Shown piece after piece: positions 12,370-23,990 of a DNA stretch of 64,000 nt. The DNA is from Ancistrus triradiatus (taxonomy: Eukaryota > Chordata > Actinopteri > Siluriformes > Loricariidae): positions 186,001 through 250,000 of the forward strand of contig JAJAGP010000557.1 of assembly GCA_025084515.1 (NCBI GenBank), read 5' to 3'. Position numbers and translations under genes: made by a program. A model generated the notes under the pieces. That model ran no database searches. It worked only from the letters and a program-made list of their open reading frames with translations, and was not told where the DNA came from. Numbering within the stretch: position 1 is the first letter of the stretch; every line of letters begins with the position of its first letter.

Positions 12370-12987
12370 CTTTATTAGGTTCACTCCTTGTTTCTACACT
12401 TATTGTCTATTTTATCAGTTCCAATTAGCAGATAGAAGCACTTTGTAGTTTTACAATTACAGATTGTAGTCCATATGTACATACTTCTCCCTCTCCTTCT
12501 CTACATACTTTGTTAGTGCCCATTACTCTGTTCTCTAATGGTCAGGACCACCACAGATCAGGTACTATTTGTGCAGTGGATCATTCTCAGCACTGCAGTG
12601 ACACTGACATGGTGGTGGTGTGTTAGTGTGTGTTTTACTGGTATGATTGGATCAGACACAGCAGTGCTGCTGGAATTTTTAAACACTATTCATTCACTGT
12701 GGACTCCTCCCCGTGAGGTAAATGTCTGTATGTACCCACTTCTAGATGTAAAGCTGCAGTTTGAGTTAGCCATCCTCTAATCCTTCATCAGTGCTCACAG
12801 GACGCTTGTGGCTGGACATTTTTGGTTTGTGGGCTATTTTCAGTCCAGCAGTGACACTGAGGTGTTTGACTCCAGCAGCACTGTATTTTCTGATCCACTC
12901 ATACCAGCACAATACACACTAACACCACCACCACATAAGTGCCACTGCAGTGCTGAGAATGATCCACCACCCAAATAGTACTTGGGG
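12370..12987. mobile_element. Foldback MITE, copy 3
   Basis: This is the longest left arm of the family (from TTAGGTTCACTCCTTGTTTC). CAGCACTGCAGTGACACTG pairs with CCACTGCAGTGCTGAG near 12,942-12,958. The right arm stops after AATAGTAC, so it is truncated relative to copies 1 and 2. Confidence 0.75.
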
Positions 12988-13234
12988 AGACTTACTCTAA
13001 GTCTACAAGGTTGCTTGCATGAGCTGCTATAAACATGCTTAACAACACATGTTCACACACCATACAGTGCTGTTCTTTTAGGATTATGTTTAAACATTAC
13101 TATGTTATCATGCAATGGTGCACATGCTACAATGTGCTATCATGTAATCACAGCATGGTTACTATGCTATCATAATGTGCCACATGCTACAGTTTCAGCG
13201 TGTTTTGTTTGAATTCAAGCAAGTGGGTAGTACA

Positions 13235-13245
13235 TTCCTCTGTGT

Positions 13246-13311
<66 letters not shown>

Positions 13312-13322
13312 ACACAGAGGAA
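13235..13322. repeat. (TA)n microsatellite inside a perfect inverted repeat
   Basis: TTCCTCTGTGTTGTGT, then about 24 TA units, then ACACAC and the inverse ACAACACAGAGGAA. The arms are complementary, so the stretch can form a long hairpin or cruciform. Confidence 0.9.
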
Positions 13323-13373
13323 AATCTTTAAATAACACCAGTGTATATATATATGTATATGTCTTTAAATATG

Positions 13374-13376
<3 letters not shown>

Positions 13377-13404
<28 letters not shown>
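13377..13404. repeat. (GA)n microsatellite
   Basis: About 14 GA units, 55 bases from the TA hairpin. Confidence 0.95.
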
Positions 13405-13409
13405 CATGA

Positions 13410-14050
13410 ATGTGTAAGATTTGTTTGTTTATGGTGTACACTTTTCTCTATAGCATGAATGAGGAGTGTGCATGATATTTATATGCAGGGTGCTTGGGCA
13501 TGCGCTTGTTTGGTGTTTATTTAAAGACATCTCTTTTATAGAATCTCACACAAGGTGTGAGCCAGTTTGGCTTGCTAAGCCTTACATAGCACAGGCTGGG
13601 CATTCGAAAACCTCAGCTGAATAATGTTATGTAAAAGGAATAATTCAGTCAAAATATCTTGAACTTGAAGCTAGTCAAGTAAATTTATCCAAGCTAATGT
13701 ACAAATCATCAAACTTTGGCTCAAGTATTGGTAATAAGTAAAACTTTAACATTAAACAAATCAAATATAAGCTTCTTATAAATAAATGGTTTTTGCAACA
13801 ACAAGGATGGCTACCTCTGTTTTTTAGATATGAATCATACATTTGGACCTTTTTATACACTATTTATTCACTATATATTTCCGATTACGCAACAGTTGAA
13901 TTTTGACAATTACGTAATGCACTTTGCATTATGCTAAGTGGACACATTTTTCTGTGTTTGCCTTATGAACATGTAAGATAAAAAAAACGCAATTCTGTAT
14001 ATAAAAATATATTTTCAATCTGACACATCTTAGGTTGCTGATTCTGATTA
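13410..14050. other. Intergenic sequence, nothing recognised
   Basis: AT-rich stretch, no supported feature. Confidence 0.4.
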
Positions 14051-15656
14051 CAGTGGGTGCTTGAAAGTTTGTGAACCCATTTAGAATGTTTCACTATATT
14101 TCTGCATCAAATATGACCTATAACAATCATCAGATTTTCACACAAGTCCTAAAAGTAGATAAAGAGAACCCGTTAACAATACTGAGTTGGAACTTTTCTA
14201 TTTATTGGCCAAAATTGGATCCAATATTACATATTAGTGAGTGGCAAAAGTTTTGAACATCTAGGATTATCAGTTAATTTTGAGTTTGAATTAGAGTCAT
14301 GTGTTTTCAATCAATGGGATGACAATCAGGTGTGAGTGGGCACCCTGTTTTATTTAAAGAACAGGGATCTATCAAAGTCTGCTCTTCACAACACATGTTT
14401 TGTGGAAGTGTATCATGGCACAAACAAAGGAGATTTCTGAGACCCTCAGAAAAAGAGTTGTTGATGCTCATCAGGCTGGAAAAGGTTTACAAAAAGCCAT
14501 CTCTAAAGAGTTTGGACTCCACCAATCCACAGGCAGACAGATTGTGTACAAATGGAGGAAATTCCACGACCATTTGTTACCCTCACCAGGAGTCGTCGAC
14601 CAACAAAGATCACTCCAAGAGCAAGGCGTGTAATATTTGGTGATGGTCACAAAGGACCCCCAGAGTAACTTCTAAAGCAACTGAAGGCCTCTCTCACATT
14701 GGCTAATGTTAATGTTTCATGAGTCCACCATCAGAAGAACACTGAACAACATTGGTGTGCATTGGCAGAGTTGGCAAGGAGAAAGCCACTGCTCTCCAAA
14801 AAGAACATTGCTGCTCGTTGCTAAAGATCACGTGGACAAGTCAGAAAGCTATTGGAAGAATGTTTTTTGGACGGATGAGACCAAAATAGAACTTTCTGAT
14901 TTAAATGAAAAGCGTTATGTTTGGAGAAAGGAAACAAACTGCATTCCAGCATAAAAACCTTATCCCATCTGTGAAACATGGTGGTGGTAGTATCATGGTT
15001 TGGGCCTGTTTTTTGCTGCATCTGGGCCAGGACGGCTTACCATCATTGATGGAACAATGAATTCTAAAGGAAATGTCAGAACATCTGTTGCATGATCTGA
15101 AAGCCACTGCTCAAGAGAAGGTGGTTCATGCAGCAAGACAACGACCCTAAGCACACAAGTCGTTCTACCAACGAATGGTTAAAGAGAATAAAGTTAATGT
15201 TTTGGAATGGCCAAGTCCTGACATTCCAATGGAAATGTTGTGGAAGGACCTGAAGTGAGCAGTTAATGTGAGGAAACCCACCAACATCCCAGAGTTGAAG
15301 CTGTTTTGTACGGAGGAATGGACTAAAATTCCTCCAAGCCGGGTGTGCAGGACTGATCATCAGTTACAGGGAATGTTTAGTTTGCAGTTATTGCTGCACA
15401 GGGGGGTCACACCCAGATACTGAAAACAAAGGTTCACATACTTTTGTCACTCACTAATATGTAATATTGGATCATCTTCCTCAATAAATAAGTGACCAAA
15501 GTATAACATTTTTTGTCTCATTTGTTTAAACTGGGTTTTCTTTATCTACTTTTAGGACTTGTGTGAAAATCTGATGATGTTTTTTGATTTGTTTAGGTCA
15601 TATTTATGCAAAATACAGACAATTCTAAAGGGTTCACAAACTTTCAAGCACCACTG
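14051..15656 (+). mobile_element. Tc1-like transposon, family I copy A, dead
   Basis: The ends read CAGTGGGTGCTTGAAAG and the inverse CTTTCAAGCACCACTG, flanked by TA on both sides. The transposase starts at 14415 (MAQTKEISETLRKRVVDA), and frame shifts follow after SLQEQGV and near 14,700 and 14,950. WTDETKIELS (first Asp) and QQDNDP-like text near 15,135 are readable, and the third motif keeps Glu (IPMEMLWKDL) in another frame. It lies in the intergenic half, away from thada. Confidence 0.9.
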
Positions 15657-15949
15657 TATATATTTAATCATTTTGACCTAATGATATTTCGAACTTAATT
15701 GGTTTCAGAAGGCCATTCAAACTCTGATTTTGAAATTTGAAAACTCTTGAAATTTGTTTCAAATTTCCCCATAAGAAGAAATGTAAATGATTGTTTTTAT
15801 GCCTATATTCATATGTAATTAATGATTAAAAGCATGAATAAAATGAATGAATGTATTACACTAATAATACTCAATGAACACATGAAAGTGAAAATAAAGT
15901 GATATAATTTACATATAAGTAAATCTTTCTTATCACACACACACACACA

Positions 15950-16085
15950 CACTAGGTCCACTCTAGCATAATCAATTAACCTAAACCACATGGACACAGG
16001 GTGGACATACAAACTCCACATCTGGGATCAAACCCAGAACCTTCTCCCTGTGAGGTGACAGTGCTACCAACCAAGCCACCCGCTG
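15950..16085 (-). repeat. SINE-like repeat, minus orientation
   Basis: It contains AATTAACCTAAACCACATGGA, ACAAACTCCACATCTGGGATC and CCCTGTGAGGTGACAGTGCTA. A (CA)n run at 15,936-15,953 is adjacent. Confidence 0.55.
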
Positions 16086-18300
16086 AGAATATTTTTTTAA
16101 GTAAACTGAGACACCCATGCTGAAGTGTTACACAAGCTACTTTATTAGCAGCCACCTAGCCAGCGTGCTAACTTTATGAATGTCAACAAAGGCTTTATGT
16201 AAAACACACATTGCATACTACATCATTTGTTAGAATAATAACTCTACCACTGATAGAATACCATGTGTTACATACCAGTGCAACACAATATTTAAAGGAC
16301 TTCAAAACACTAAAGGACAGGTTCGGCTACTGCTAAATAAATTGCTGGGTTTGAGGAATACAGTTGGCAGTTTGATCCTAAAATCCCATTCATTTCTGCC
16401 TGTAAATAATAAGAAAGTAATAATTTATTAGCAAATAGCTTACTGTTCTATTATTGGGTGATGGCTGGAAGATATAATTGTATATTCATAGATTGTGGTA
16501 TCATGACATTAGACATTTAAATTAAGCATTTTGAAGCATTTCAGTGGGTAGAGCCCATAGGTGTGCCTAGCCCCTATTTAGTAAAAGTAAATAGTAAAAG
16601 TCATTTTTTGTTGTTGTTTTTTAAGATGACAGTTTGTCTCTGATAAGCTGAAAAACGTTAAAACCATAGAAAATATATGGTTTATACCTAATATTTAACA
16701 ACAAACATACAGCAACCCCCATTGCCTCGCAAATGGTATGATCCAAGTGATGGCTTTTTCGGCTCACAGGCTCAGCATTAATGAAAGTTTCCTCAGAGTT
16801 GTTGGTGTGTCTCCAGTCAGTGTTTCCCCTATCCAAAAGTTCACATGTTCTTCCTTCAGAAGCGAGCACAGCACGTAGCTCCAGCGCGGAAAACCGCGTC
16901 AGCTGCCCTCATAAAAATCTTCTTACGTGCAGCACGAAAATCAGTGCGTCACATAATCAGTACATGTATTATAAGGCTTATCAGCGCTGTGTGTCAGCGC
17001 GAACAAAGTGAAACCAAAAAAAATCTCAAGCATGAAGACCTCGGCACTCATATCGACTGGTCAACTAACTTCACCAGCTACCTGCACCTGCACCACACCA
17101 GAATTAACCAGCATAAACCAACCTAGACCAATATGAAACCTGGAACTCGTATGGTCCTTGTGATTGACCAGCATCCCAGCCTCCAAAACATATCATTGCT
17201 GTTTTTAGGAGGGATCTCAACCTAAAACATACTAGACAGTTATTTTTTATTTTGTTTTAAATCAAGGTTCAGAACAAGAGTATCCTGAGCATTTCTGGGC
17301 ATCCTTCGGCATCCTGAACGTACAAGTCACCTTTTCCTCGGTATAATATCTTTTAACTTTCTCACAGTTGCAGGGTCAAACCCTCAAGGAAGCCGATACA
17401 GCTATGCCAAGGTCTACAGCAGCGGCAGAGTGTCACATAGAAGTCTCTAGATAATAGATTCAGAGTAGCTACTGTGTCTAAACAGTATAAACATTTCGGA
17501 TAATTCTATGTAATTACTTTGTGGTACATGCAGACACATGGGCAAAAACATAAGCAGACACACAGAGATAAAGTTGTCCAGCTCAAAGATTTCAAATGGA
17601 AGTGGCAAAAGTATTCACTCAGTAATAAAGCATAAAGACACAAGTCATCAGTTGGACTACTGCCAAAAAACTGGAGGGTACACAAGGCCATCAATTCTTT
17701 TTCAAACAAGGCAACAACTTGTGGTCATAAGCTGAAACATTAGTATCTTTAATTTGTGTACTTGCTCTGTGTGTCTTACACTGTGCAAGCTTGTATTTTG
17801 CTATGGAAGAATTATTTACATTATATTCTCTCAGAAGTGATTCAATTGTTGAAATCACTGCTTTATTTTGTTTTAGATCTAATTAGCAAAGAATGCCGTC
17901 TTAAATTAAGTGGAATGTTGCATATTCTGAAAACATGAAGCTGTAATTCTCAGTGTACAAGACATCCAGTCCTTGTGTTCAACAGTAAACATTTCAAGTC
18001 TCACGTACACTGCAATATCAGAGTAGACTCATGCATGAATCACACACCTTCTTTCGGTAAAACTCAAACACTTCCTTATCACCTAGCTTAGCCACGCCCA
18101 GCCAGCAAAGCTCTACAGCACAAAAATATGGACAAACACATGCATGTACAAAAACTGACCACACGCACATAATACACTAACATAAACCGCTCGTCTGTCC
18201 TCCTCTCATGTTTCTGTACAGTACGTGCAGTACACTGAGTACAATTACTGTCTATGACAGTGTGTGTCTTATGTAAAATGTCCTGTAAGTGCCTGGCTTA
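16086..18300. other. Intergenic sequence, nothing recognised
   Basis: 2.2 kb without a supported gene or repeat. A CG-richer patch at 16,860-17,010 has no recognisable product. Confidence 0.4.
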
Positions 18301-18407
18301 CTCAAGTGTGACATCTGACTCTCCAGGCTGAACAAGAGCAGTGTAAGCTTTCACATATTTGCTGCCAGACAAATAGTCTAAAGTATGACTCATTATGTAG
18401 TTCCCCT

Positions 18408-18926
18408 ATGCAAGGCCTATGGGCACTAAACACCTTTACTGTAAGTCTGCTGGTCAAGAAAACGGAAGTGAAACCTGCTTCAGGAGTTGCCCTGGAAAGA
18501 AGGGAATTACTACATTTGAGGGAGGTCACCAGGTTTAACGGTTCAGATGAAGGAATAGTGTGCAGTGAGTTGGTGAGGGTGCTGGTGAGCTGGTTAACTA
18601 ACAGCACTAATGGCAACGATGGTCTGTTGTGCTTCAATACAGATTTAGAGACTACCCCAAAATTGTCAATAATACAAAAAGAACCTGCCATGATAACAAG
18701 GTATGTATGTATGAAACATGAGGCACCGCTGGTTACTATGTGGCAGTCGCTCTATCCGGTTAACTTCATTCATTTCATTCAACATGTAACATGTCCCGCC
18801 AGTGTTAGTAAACTGAAGAACGAGGGAGGAAGTGGGTTATTAGACACACTCTCTGCTAAGTTTATTCTGCTGTTTATGGATCTCGTCAAGGCTCTGGCCC
18901 AGTGGCCATCAACTTGTAAACACTGA
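18408..18926 (+). other. Unassigned 172-codon open frame
   Basis: The frame starts MQGLWALNTFTVSLLVKK and ends ALAQWPSTCKH. It lacks low complexity and is open for 516 bases, unusual for this AT-rich region. I recognise no domain, signal peptide or transposase motif, and no splice partner is obvious. It could be chance, part of an old element, or an unknown gene; it is listed so it can be checked and is not a gene call. Confidence 0.2.
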
Positions 18927-18929
18927 CCT

Positions 18930-20614
18930 CACAAAGATGATGCGTAAATATTTCTGAGTGTTAGTAAATGGAAGGGAAAGCCGAGGGGTTGGAGGAAGGA
19001 GCAACTCAAAATGTGGCAAGCTGTCATCTTTCAGGCTACCAAAAAAGGATAAGTATTCTTATTACCTCACACACAAACTCAAAGCACTGTAGATCTTCGG
19101 GAAAGAAAGTGGCAAGAGTTTTCAGCAACAAATAGTGGCTTTGGTACACACTCATATCTGCAATCTGCCAGAAACATAGGCTGACAGTTAGTAGTTCCAG
19201 CTATTCCACACAGACATAACACCAGGACCTTTCCTACTGGCCAGCAGGAAACCCCACCACACCTCAAGAAAACAGAGTGGCACAAATAGAAAGCTGAAGA
19301 GGCCAACAGAAAGCGCTCATAAAAATGACAAAAACACAAGTGCCTAGAAGGGCTGGAAATGGGCGTAGGTGAGGAACTTGGCTCTTCCTGGCATAATCAG
19401 AAGTCAAGAGTATTTCCTGTCATTGTAGGGGCTTTTGGCCCATTAACCACGTGGTCTACAAACAGGAGCACAGCTAAATCTTATGTATTAATTGTAAGTA
19501 CTTTCATTAATTATATAAATGATGTACATATTTCAGGACTGCTCTTAAACATAATGGCAGTAGAGATGTACAGCAAAGCCCACTTTCTCACATACATACA
19601 TCACACTATATGGACAAACCTTTGGACACATCTTCTATAATGTGCGACCTGTTATATCAGCCGCGAACAGGTTCATAATATGACCTTGTCATATATGGGG
19701 CGAAAACCATTATAATATTCATGTTTTTGGCCATTTTTTGGTGTGTGTGTGTATACAAACTTCAGGCTCTATAGTATTCGGTACATACAGCCCAGTTAGC
19801 ATAATGCTATGCACTTAAGCCTGTGATAAACATTATGAAATTCACCAGGACTCTGTAAATATTTGCTCAGGGATGTTATAAGTCCTACTTATCTCACCAT
19901 GAACTCTCAACACTAGATGGATTCCAGTCCTCGTGTTTTCTTAATGACTCACCAGTACTGATAACTTATCAAATGTCCAATTGCAATCACTTTTGTTCCT
20001 CTAAATGAAAGGAAAAGACTGTCGAATGGTGCAGTCTAGTCTGTTAGTAAAGATCTGAGAGACAGGCTTCTTAAACTGGGGTACGAGTACTTGAAGCTCG
20101 GAATCCTCCTAGCATGATTAAACAGGAAATTACTGAACTGTACAAGGAGCAGCTGGATCTGTCAGGCTTCTCAGAGCTTAGATGAGTTTCTGTAACTCTG
20201 TAACTTTGAACATAAGTGGAAATGAATATTCCAAAAACAGGTAGGATTCAAAACGCTTAAGTAAACCATGAGACCACCTGGGGTTTTAATGTAAAAAAGA
20301 TATGAAGATATGGTTTAGAAAAAGAAAAACATTACATGACTTGAGTTTTAAAACTAACTATTAATAGACTGTTTGTTAATAGCATAAAGACTGGTTCTGC
20401 TTTAATTCCTCAGTATCTGTGGTCATTGAAACCAAGTCAGAAATGGTACAACTATTAGTAACACATGGTTCTTCTATTCTTAGAAGTAAGTAATGGAGGT
20501 AATGTGCTCATACAACTCCATATCTATTACTTTTTCCTAGAACTTTCTGATGTATGAGATGCAGGATCACCTCCGTCTTTCAAGAATAACCACGCGTGGC
20601 ACATTCCAGCACTT
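18930..20614. other. Intergenic sequence downstream of zfp36l2
   Basis: 1.7 kb with no gene, no named repeat and no clear regulatory motif. Confidence 0.4.
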
Positions 20615-20631
20615 CTTTTTTCCAAAATAAT

Positions 20632-20637
20632 TTTATT
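20632..20637 (-). terminator. Polyadenylation signal AATAAA of zfp36l2
   Basis: A canonical hexamer lies on the minus strand at the far end of the repeat-free 3' UTR, about 1.7 kb after the stop codon. Its position relative to the stop suits the long 3' UTRs known for this family. Alternative signals nearer the stop were not excluded. Confidence 0.55.
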
Positions 20638-20714
20638 GGGAGAACTACAAAAATGTACAGTACAAAGTTAACAGTCTTATACGCAACTTGTAGTGAACTT
20701 TCCCATCTAAAAAA

Positions 20715-20723
20715 AATAAATAA
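20715..20723 (-). promoter_or_regulatory. AU-rich element, second UUAUUUAUU nonamer
   Basis: This is a second exact nonamer, about 80 bases upstream of the polyadenylation signal. It sits in a U-rich run, which also favours HuR/ELAVL-type binding. Confidence 0.55.
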
Positions 20724-21512
20724 AGTGTGTTACAACTCGTCTTTTTTGTCCATTTATAGTTACATTCAAAAGGCTTTACTTCTGATAAAGTAGTCAAGAA
20801 AAAGTACATAGTGCCCAGCCCCTGTACCTTCTATGTACAAGCAAATCATGTTCAACCTCTTCCCATCCAGCAAGATCAGAATCAATACCAGACCAATACC
20901 ATATCAAAGACTATCAACAGAACAAAGAAGTCCAACCAAATCTTTAGGAATGGGGTTTTTTAAAGAAATAAAATGGAAAAGAAACTCCACTGGTTGCTCC
21001 AAGGCCCCTCTACTGATAAGTGGTAACAACCTTGCAAAAAGTTTAAATGCAAAACTACATTCAGCTCCTGTTTGTGTAAAACAATGACTTGTATCAAAAT
21101 ACTTTATTTGGTTAATCATAAGGCATGTATGGTGGTGGACCCCTTAGGCACTAAGGCAATAATACTGGGGTGCTGGATTGCTACATTCTCGAAGCACGTG
21201 GCAGGAATCCCATCCTGACCCTGTGCATTACATTGAAAGGAAAACAAAAGGGGAAAAAAAAAAACACTTTTTGGTTAATTTATTCACCTTTATCACACAA
21301 GTCTGACTGACTACTACCAGTTTGGACGGTGTTTTGACAACCACACAGTTATACATTCTATAGAAGTAGCTAAAAAATGGACTCTAAAAAATGGAATCTA
21401 GGGATTTTCAAAAAATAGGAAAAAAAAAAAAAAAATCTTCCACAAGCAACATCAACAAACGTCAATCACGCAAATGTTTTTAATGTACGTAAACAAGGAA
21501 ACAAAGTGAATG

Positions 21513-21521
21513 AAATAAATA
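21513..21521 (-). promoter_or_regulatory. AU-rich element with UAUUUAU core
   Basis: The transcribed strand reads UAUUUAUUU here, a minimal heptamer match and not a full nonamer. It is weaker than the other two sites. Confidence 0.4.
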
Positions 21522-21771
21522 TTACATACAATCTCTTAAATTAAGTTTTTTTTTTTACTCATTTACAATACAATAAAGTGAAGTTACAAAAAGAAGACCA
21601 AACAAAAATATATTACTGTGAAAAAAAGAACATACACTCCACTTTAATGTAGATTAATAATGGCGATCATAATTTAAACATAATAAAAGAATATAGATCT
21701 ATTGCTTCGACATACTTGATAAATACAGTATGGACACAATTACCAATGTAGCCTATACTTTTTCACAAGAT

Positions 21772-21780
21772 AATAAATAA
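21772..21780 (-). promoter_or_regulatory. AU-rich element, perfect UUAUUUAUU nonamer
   Basis: Read on the transcribed strand, this is an exact UUAUUUAUU, the preferred site of ZFP36-family fingers. It lies in the zfp36l2 3' UTR and suggests negative feedback on its own mRNA. Confidence 0.6.
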
Positions 21781-22335
21781 GTTAAATAGGTCATAGCCAG
21801 TTATGTACTGCTATGTAATCACTCAAAAGAGCTAAAAAAAAAAATATCATATTCAACCATCAGCAGTGATTTCCTCAACAGACCAAACAAGAGTGCTTCA
21901 GCTCTGAGCAACAACACTACACTAACCCAACCGAACCACTGGGTGGCGCTGCGGCCAAGAAAACGGCTTCACCTTTTGGAATGGAAGTTTACTAAGCTTT
22001 CAGAAGCGGGTATATAGGCTACTTTGTGAACTTCTCAAGGCATATTCTTGGCAGGACGAAGTGAAAAACAGTCAAAAGTTTCTGTGCACAGAACCATATC
22101 TCCGGAAAGTGTGGTGGTCTCATAAATCACCGGTGGAATGCCTTCGGTCGATATCTACTTTCATAGCTATCGATTCGACCAGAAAAAAGGACAACAAAAA
22201 CTAATGCCACGTCTAGGGTCTGACGAGCCATCTGCCCTGGGTAGTTTCGAGACAGTCCGTCTCGCCATTTTAATAATGGGTTAACATTGGGAACTCCTAA
22301 AGTCTGTCAATTCAACAAGCCACAAACCCCAGCTC

Positions 22336-23475
22336 TCAATCATCAGAAATGGAGAGCCTGCTGAAGATGGGTAGACGTCTCCCGGCCTCCAGGCTGGGTG
22401 ACTCGGAGCCGCTGAGACTGCCGGATGAACTGAGGGAGCTGCTAGCATAGCTCTCCCGGTCTGACATGGAGTCATACGGGCTGGGTGGCGAGTCAAAGAC
22501 CGGTGACTCGAAGACGGGCGACTCGGACAAACGCTGCAGGGCATGCAAAGTTCCGAGGTTGTAAGGCGGAGATGGAGGACCCATGGCGGTCTGGAAGTTG
22601 CTGTAGTACGCCGGGTTGGAGTGGTAGCCCGTGTGTGCTTGCACTGCAAGCGGGGCGAGGAGCGCCTTTAGTTCCTGCGTGGTGCTGAAGGAGGAGAAGG
22701 CGCCGTTAGCTCCTGGTGCTAGCACGTCTTCGTAGAAGCTGCTGGTGGACGAGTTGGATGAGGGGGGAGGAGGAGTGCGGGACGTAGGGCTGTCAGCGAG
22801 GCTCGAGTCGAGTGCGTGTGGCGTGGAGAAGCCGGAAAAGCTCAGGCTGTGGTGAAGTTTGGGTCTGTCACGGAAAGCGCTGACAGCAGCCTGCTGCTGG
22901 AGGGGCTTCGCCTCACTAGTGTTGAGCGGCGCGGGTCTGCGCTCGTCAGCGTTGTGGATGAAGTGGCACCGCGGACCGTAGGGGCAGAAGCCGATGGTGT
23001 GGAAGGTGCGGCACGGCTCCGTTTTGTACTTCGGATGGCGAGACAGACTGCGCAGCTCGTGGTAGCCGTGCGCGAACTGGCACTTCTCCCCGTACTTGCA
23101 CGCGCCGTTCTCTTCAAACGGCCTGCACAGCTCGGTCTTATAGCGGGTCGAGTTGATTTGCGAGCCGGGTTTCTGCTGCAGCGCTTGGAGCTGCTGGCTG
23201 CGCTCGCTCGTCTCGCTGTAGGCGCGCTCACGGAACTTGTTCTCCTTGTTCATGATCGCGGTGCTGGTCGAGCTCTCCTTCGTGCTGCTGTAGCACGAGC
23301 TGGAGAACTTGTTGCCGTTGTTTGTGCAGTCCGCGTTGCTCGCCGAGTTGCGGCGGAAAAACGCCGGCGGGTATGAGCAGTTATTGGAGATGGTAGATGC
23401 CGACACCGGCGCTCCCACCGCTTTCTTGTCCAGCATACTGTTAAGGTGGATGGCGTTCATGTTCAGACTCTTGTC
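22336..23475 (-). CDS. zfp36l2: zfp36l2, coding exon 2 (tandem CCCH zinc-finger mRNA-decay factor)
   Basis: This exon carries residues 18-396 of a 396-residue protein. It has two CCCH fingers of the form C-X8-C-X5-C-X3-H, with zinc ligands at about C134/C143/C149/H153 and C172/C181/C187/H191. They are introduced by RYKTEL and KYKTEP lead-ins, the hallmark of the TTP/ZFP36 family. The family binds UUAUUUAUU elements in cytoplasmic mRNAs and recruits the CCR4-NOT deadenylase. The extreme C-terminus (LPIFSRLSISDD) matches the family's CNOT1-binding tail, and the N-terminal LDKKAVGAP block is also conserved. The middle is Ser/Pro-rich and probably disordered. The acceptor is the AG at 23476-23477 after a pyrimidine stretch, and reading starts in phase 0 with DKSLN. 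Zfp36l2 is preferred over Zfp36l1 because exon 1 reads SAFYDID and because thada lies next to it. Human ZFP36L2 is about 100 residues longer. Apparent long frames on the opposite strand are shadows of this GC-rich exon. Confidence 0.96.
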   Translation of the reverse strand, partial: DKSLNMNAIHLNSMLDKKAVGAPVSASTISNNCSYPPAFFRRNSASNADCTNNGNKFSSSCYSSTKESSTSTAIMNKENKFRERAYSETSERSQQLQALQQKPGSQINSTRYKTELCRPFEENGACKYGEKCQFAHGYHELRSLSRHPKYKTEPCRTFHTIGFCPYGPRCHFIHNADERRPAPLNTSEAKPLQQQAAVSAFRDRPKLHHSLSFSGFSTPHALDSSLADSPTSRTPPPPSSNSSTSSFYEDVLAPGANGAFSSFSTTQELKALLAPLAVQAHTGYHSNPAYYSNFQTAMGPPSPPYNLGTLHALQRLSESPVFESPVFDSPPSPYDSMSDRESYASSSLSSSGSLSGSESPSLEAGRRLPIFSRLSISDD

Positions 23476-23580
23476 CTAAGCAAACAGTACAAAAGTTAGT
23501 AAAGCTTTCAGTAAAAAAAGGCTACTGGTTTGCAAAAGTTTACAAAGTCCTAGTGCGCTAAATGCATGTCATGCACGTAC

Positions 23581-23631
23581 CTTATAGAGCATGTCGATGT
23601 CGTAGAAAGCAGACAGGATGGTCGCAGACAT
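23581..23631 (-). CDS. zfp36l2: zfp36l2, coding exon 1
   Basis: The 17 codons read MSATILSAFYDIDMLYK, a typical vertebrate Zfp36l2 N-terminus. The exon ends in phase 0 at AAG followed by a GTACGT donor at 23580-23575. A 105-bp intron (23476-23580) separates it from exon 2, matching the single-intron structure of the ZFP36 family. The start is the only ATG that gives the conserved N-terminus in frame with exon 2. Confidence 0.94.
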
Positions 23632-23639
23632 TTCGGTTT

Positions 23640-23990
23640 CGAAACTTTGAATTCGCAGTTGATCTTTCATTTGAGGACCTACCGTGATCCCGGAGTGCAA
23701 ATAAGAGTTTAGTTTGCCACGACTGCTTCGTGAAGCAAAGTTAAGAGAGAGAAGGGAAAAAGTCCAGACCCAGTCTGAAGAAAACCGCGCGGGCTGCTCG
23801 TGTTATGGTGGGGTTTTGTTGTTGCTTTTCAGATCGCCTCTCTCCCTGAAATGCCGAGCGAGAGCAGAACAGCAGAGCCGCAGCTTTCCGCCAACATATA
23901 CCATACCGGGGCGGCGCGGGTCTGAGGGCGGGGTCTGTGCACTTCTTGTCACGCCCTTCTCCGAGTGTCGATAGACTCCGCCCATAGCGC
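23640..23990 (-). promoter_or_regulatory. zfp36l2 5' UTR and CpG-rich core promoter
   Basis: CpG-rich sequence runs upstream of the start codon and continues the CpG density of the coding exons. GC boxes lie at 23926-23933 (GGGCGGGG on the plus strand) and 23978-23983 (GGGCGG on the minus strand). A TATA-like TATATG on the minus strand is at 23895-23900, about 265 bases before the ATG, which would place the start of transcription near 23,865. The start site is inferred from motifs only. Confidence 0.55.

Larger units (their letters stand above)
20615..22335 (-). other. zfp36l2: zfp36l2 3' untranslated region
   Basis: About 1.7 kb of AT-rich sequence follows the stop codon and contains no transposon I recognise, unlike the flanks. 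An AATAAA signal on the minus strand lies at 20632-20637, so cleavage is expected near 20615. Several AU-rich elements lie inside (listed separately). The exact 3' end is inferred; earlier cleavage sites are possible. Confidence 0.7.

Noticed and set aside
22816..23376. 186-codon plus-strand open frame opposite zfp36l2
   Set aside because: It is the GC-rich antisense shadow of exon 2; the amino-acid content is Ala/Arg/Val-rich without motifs.
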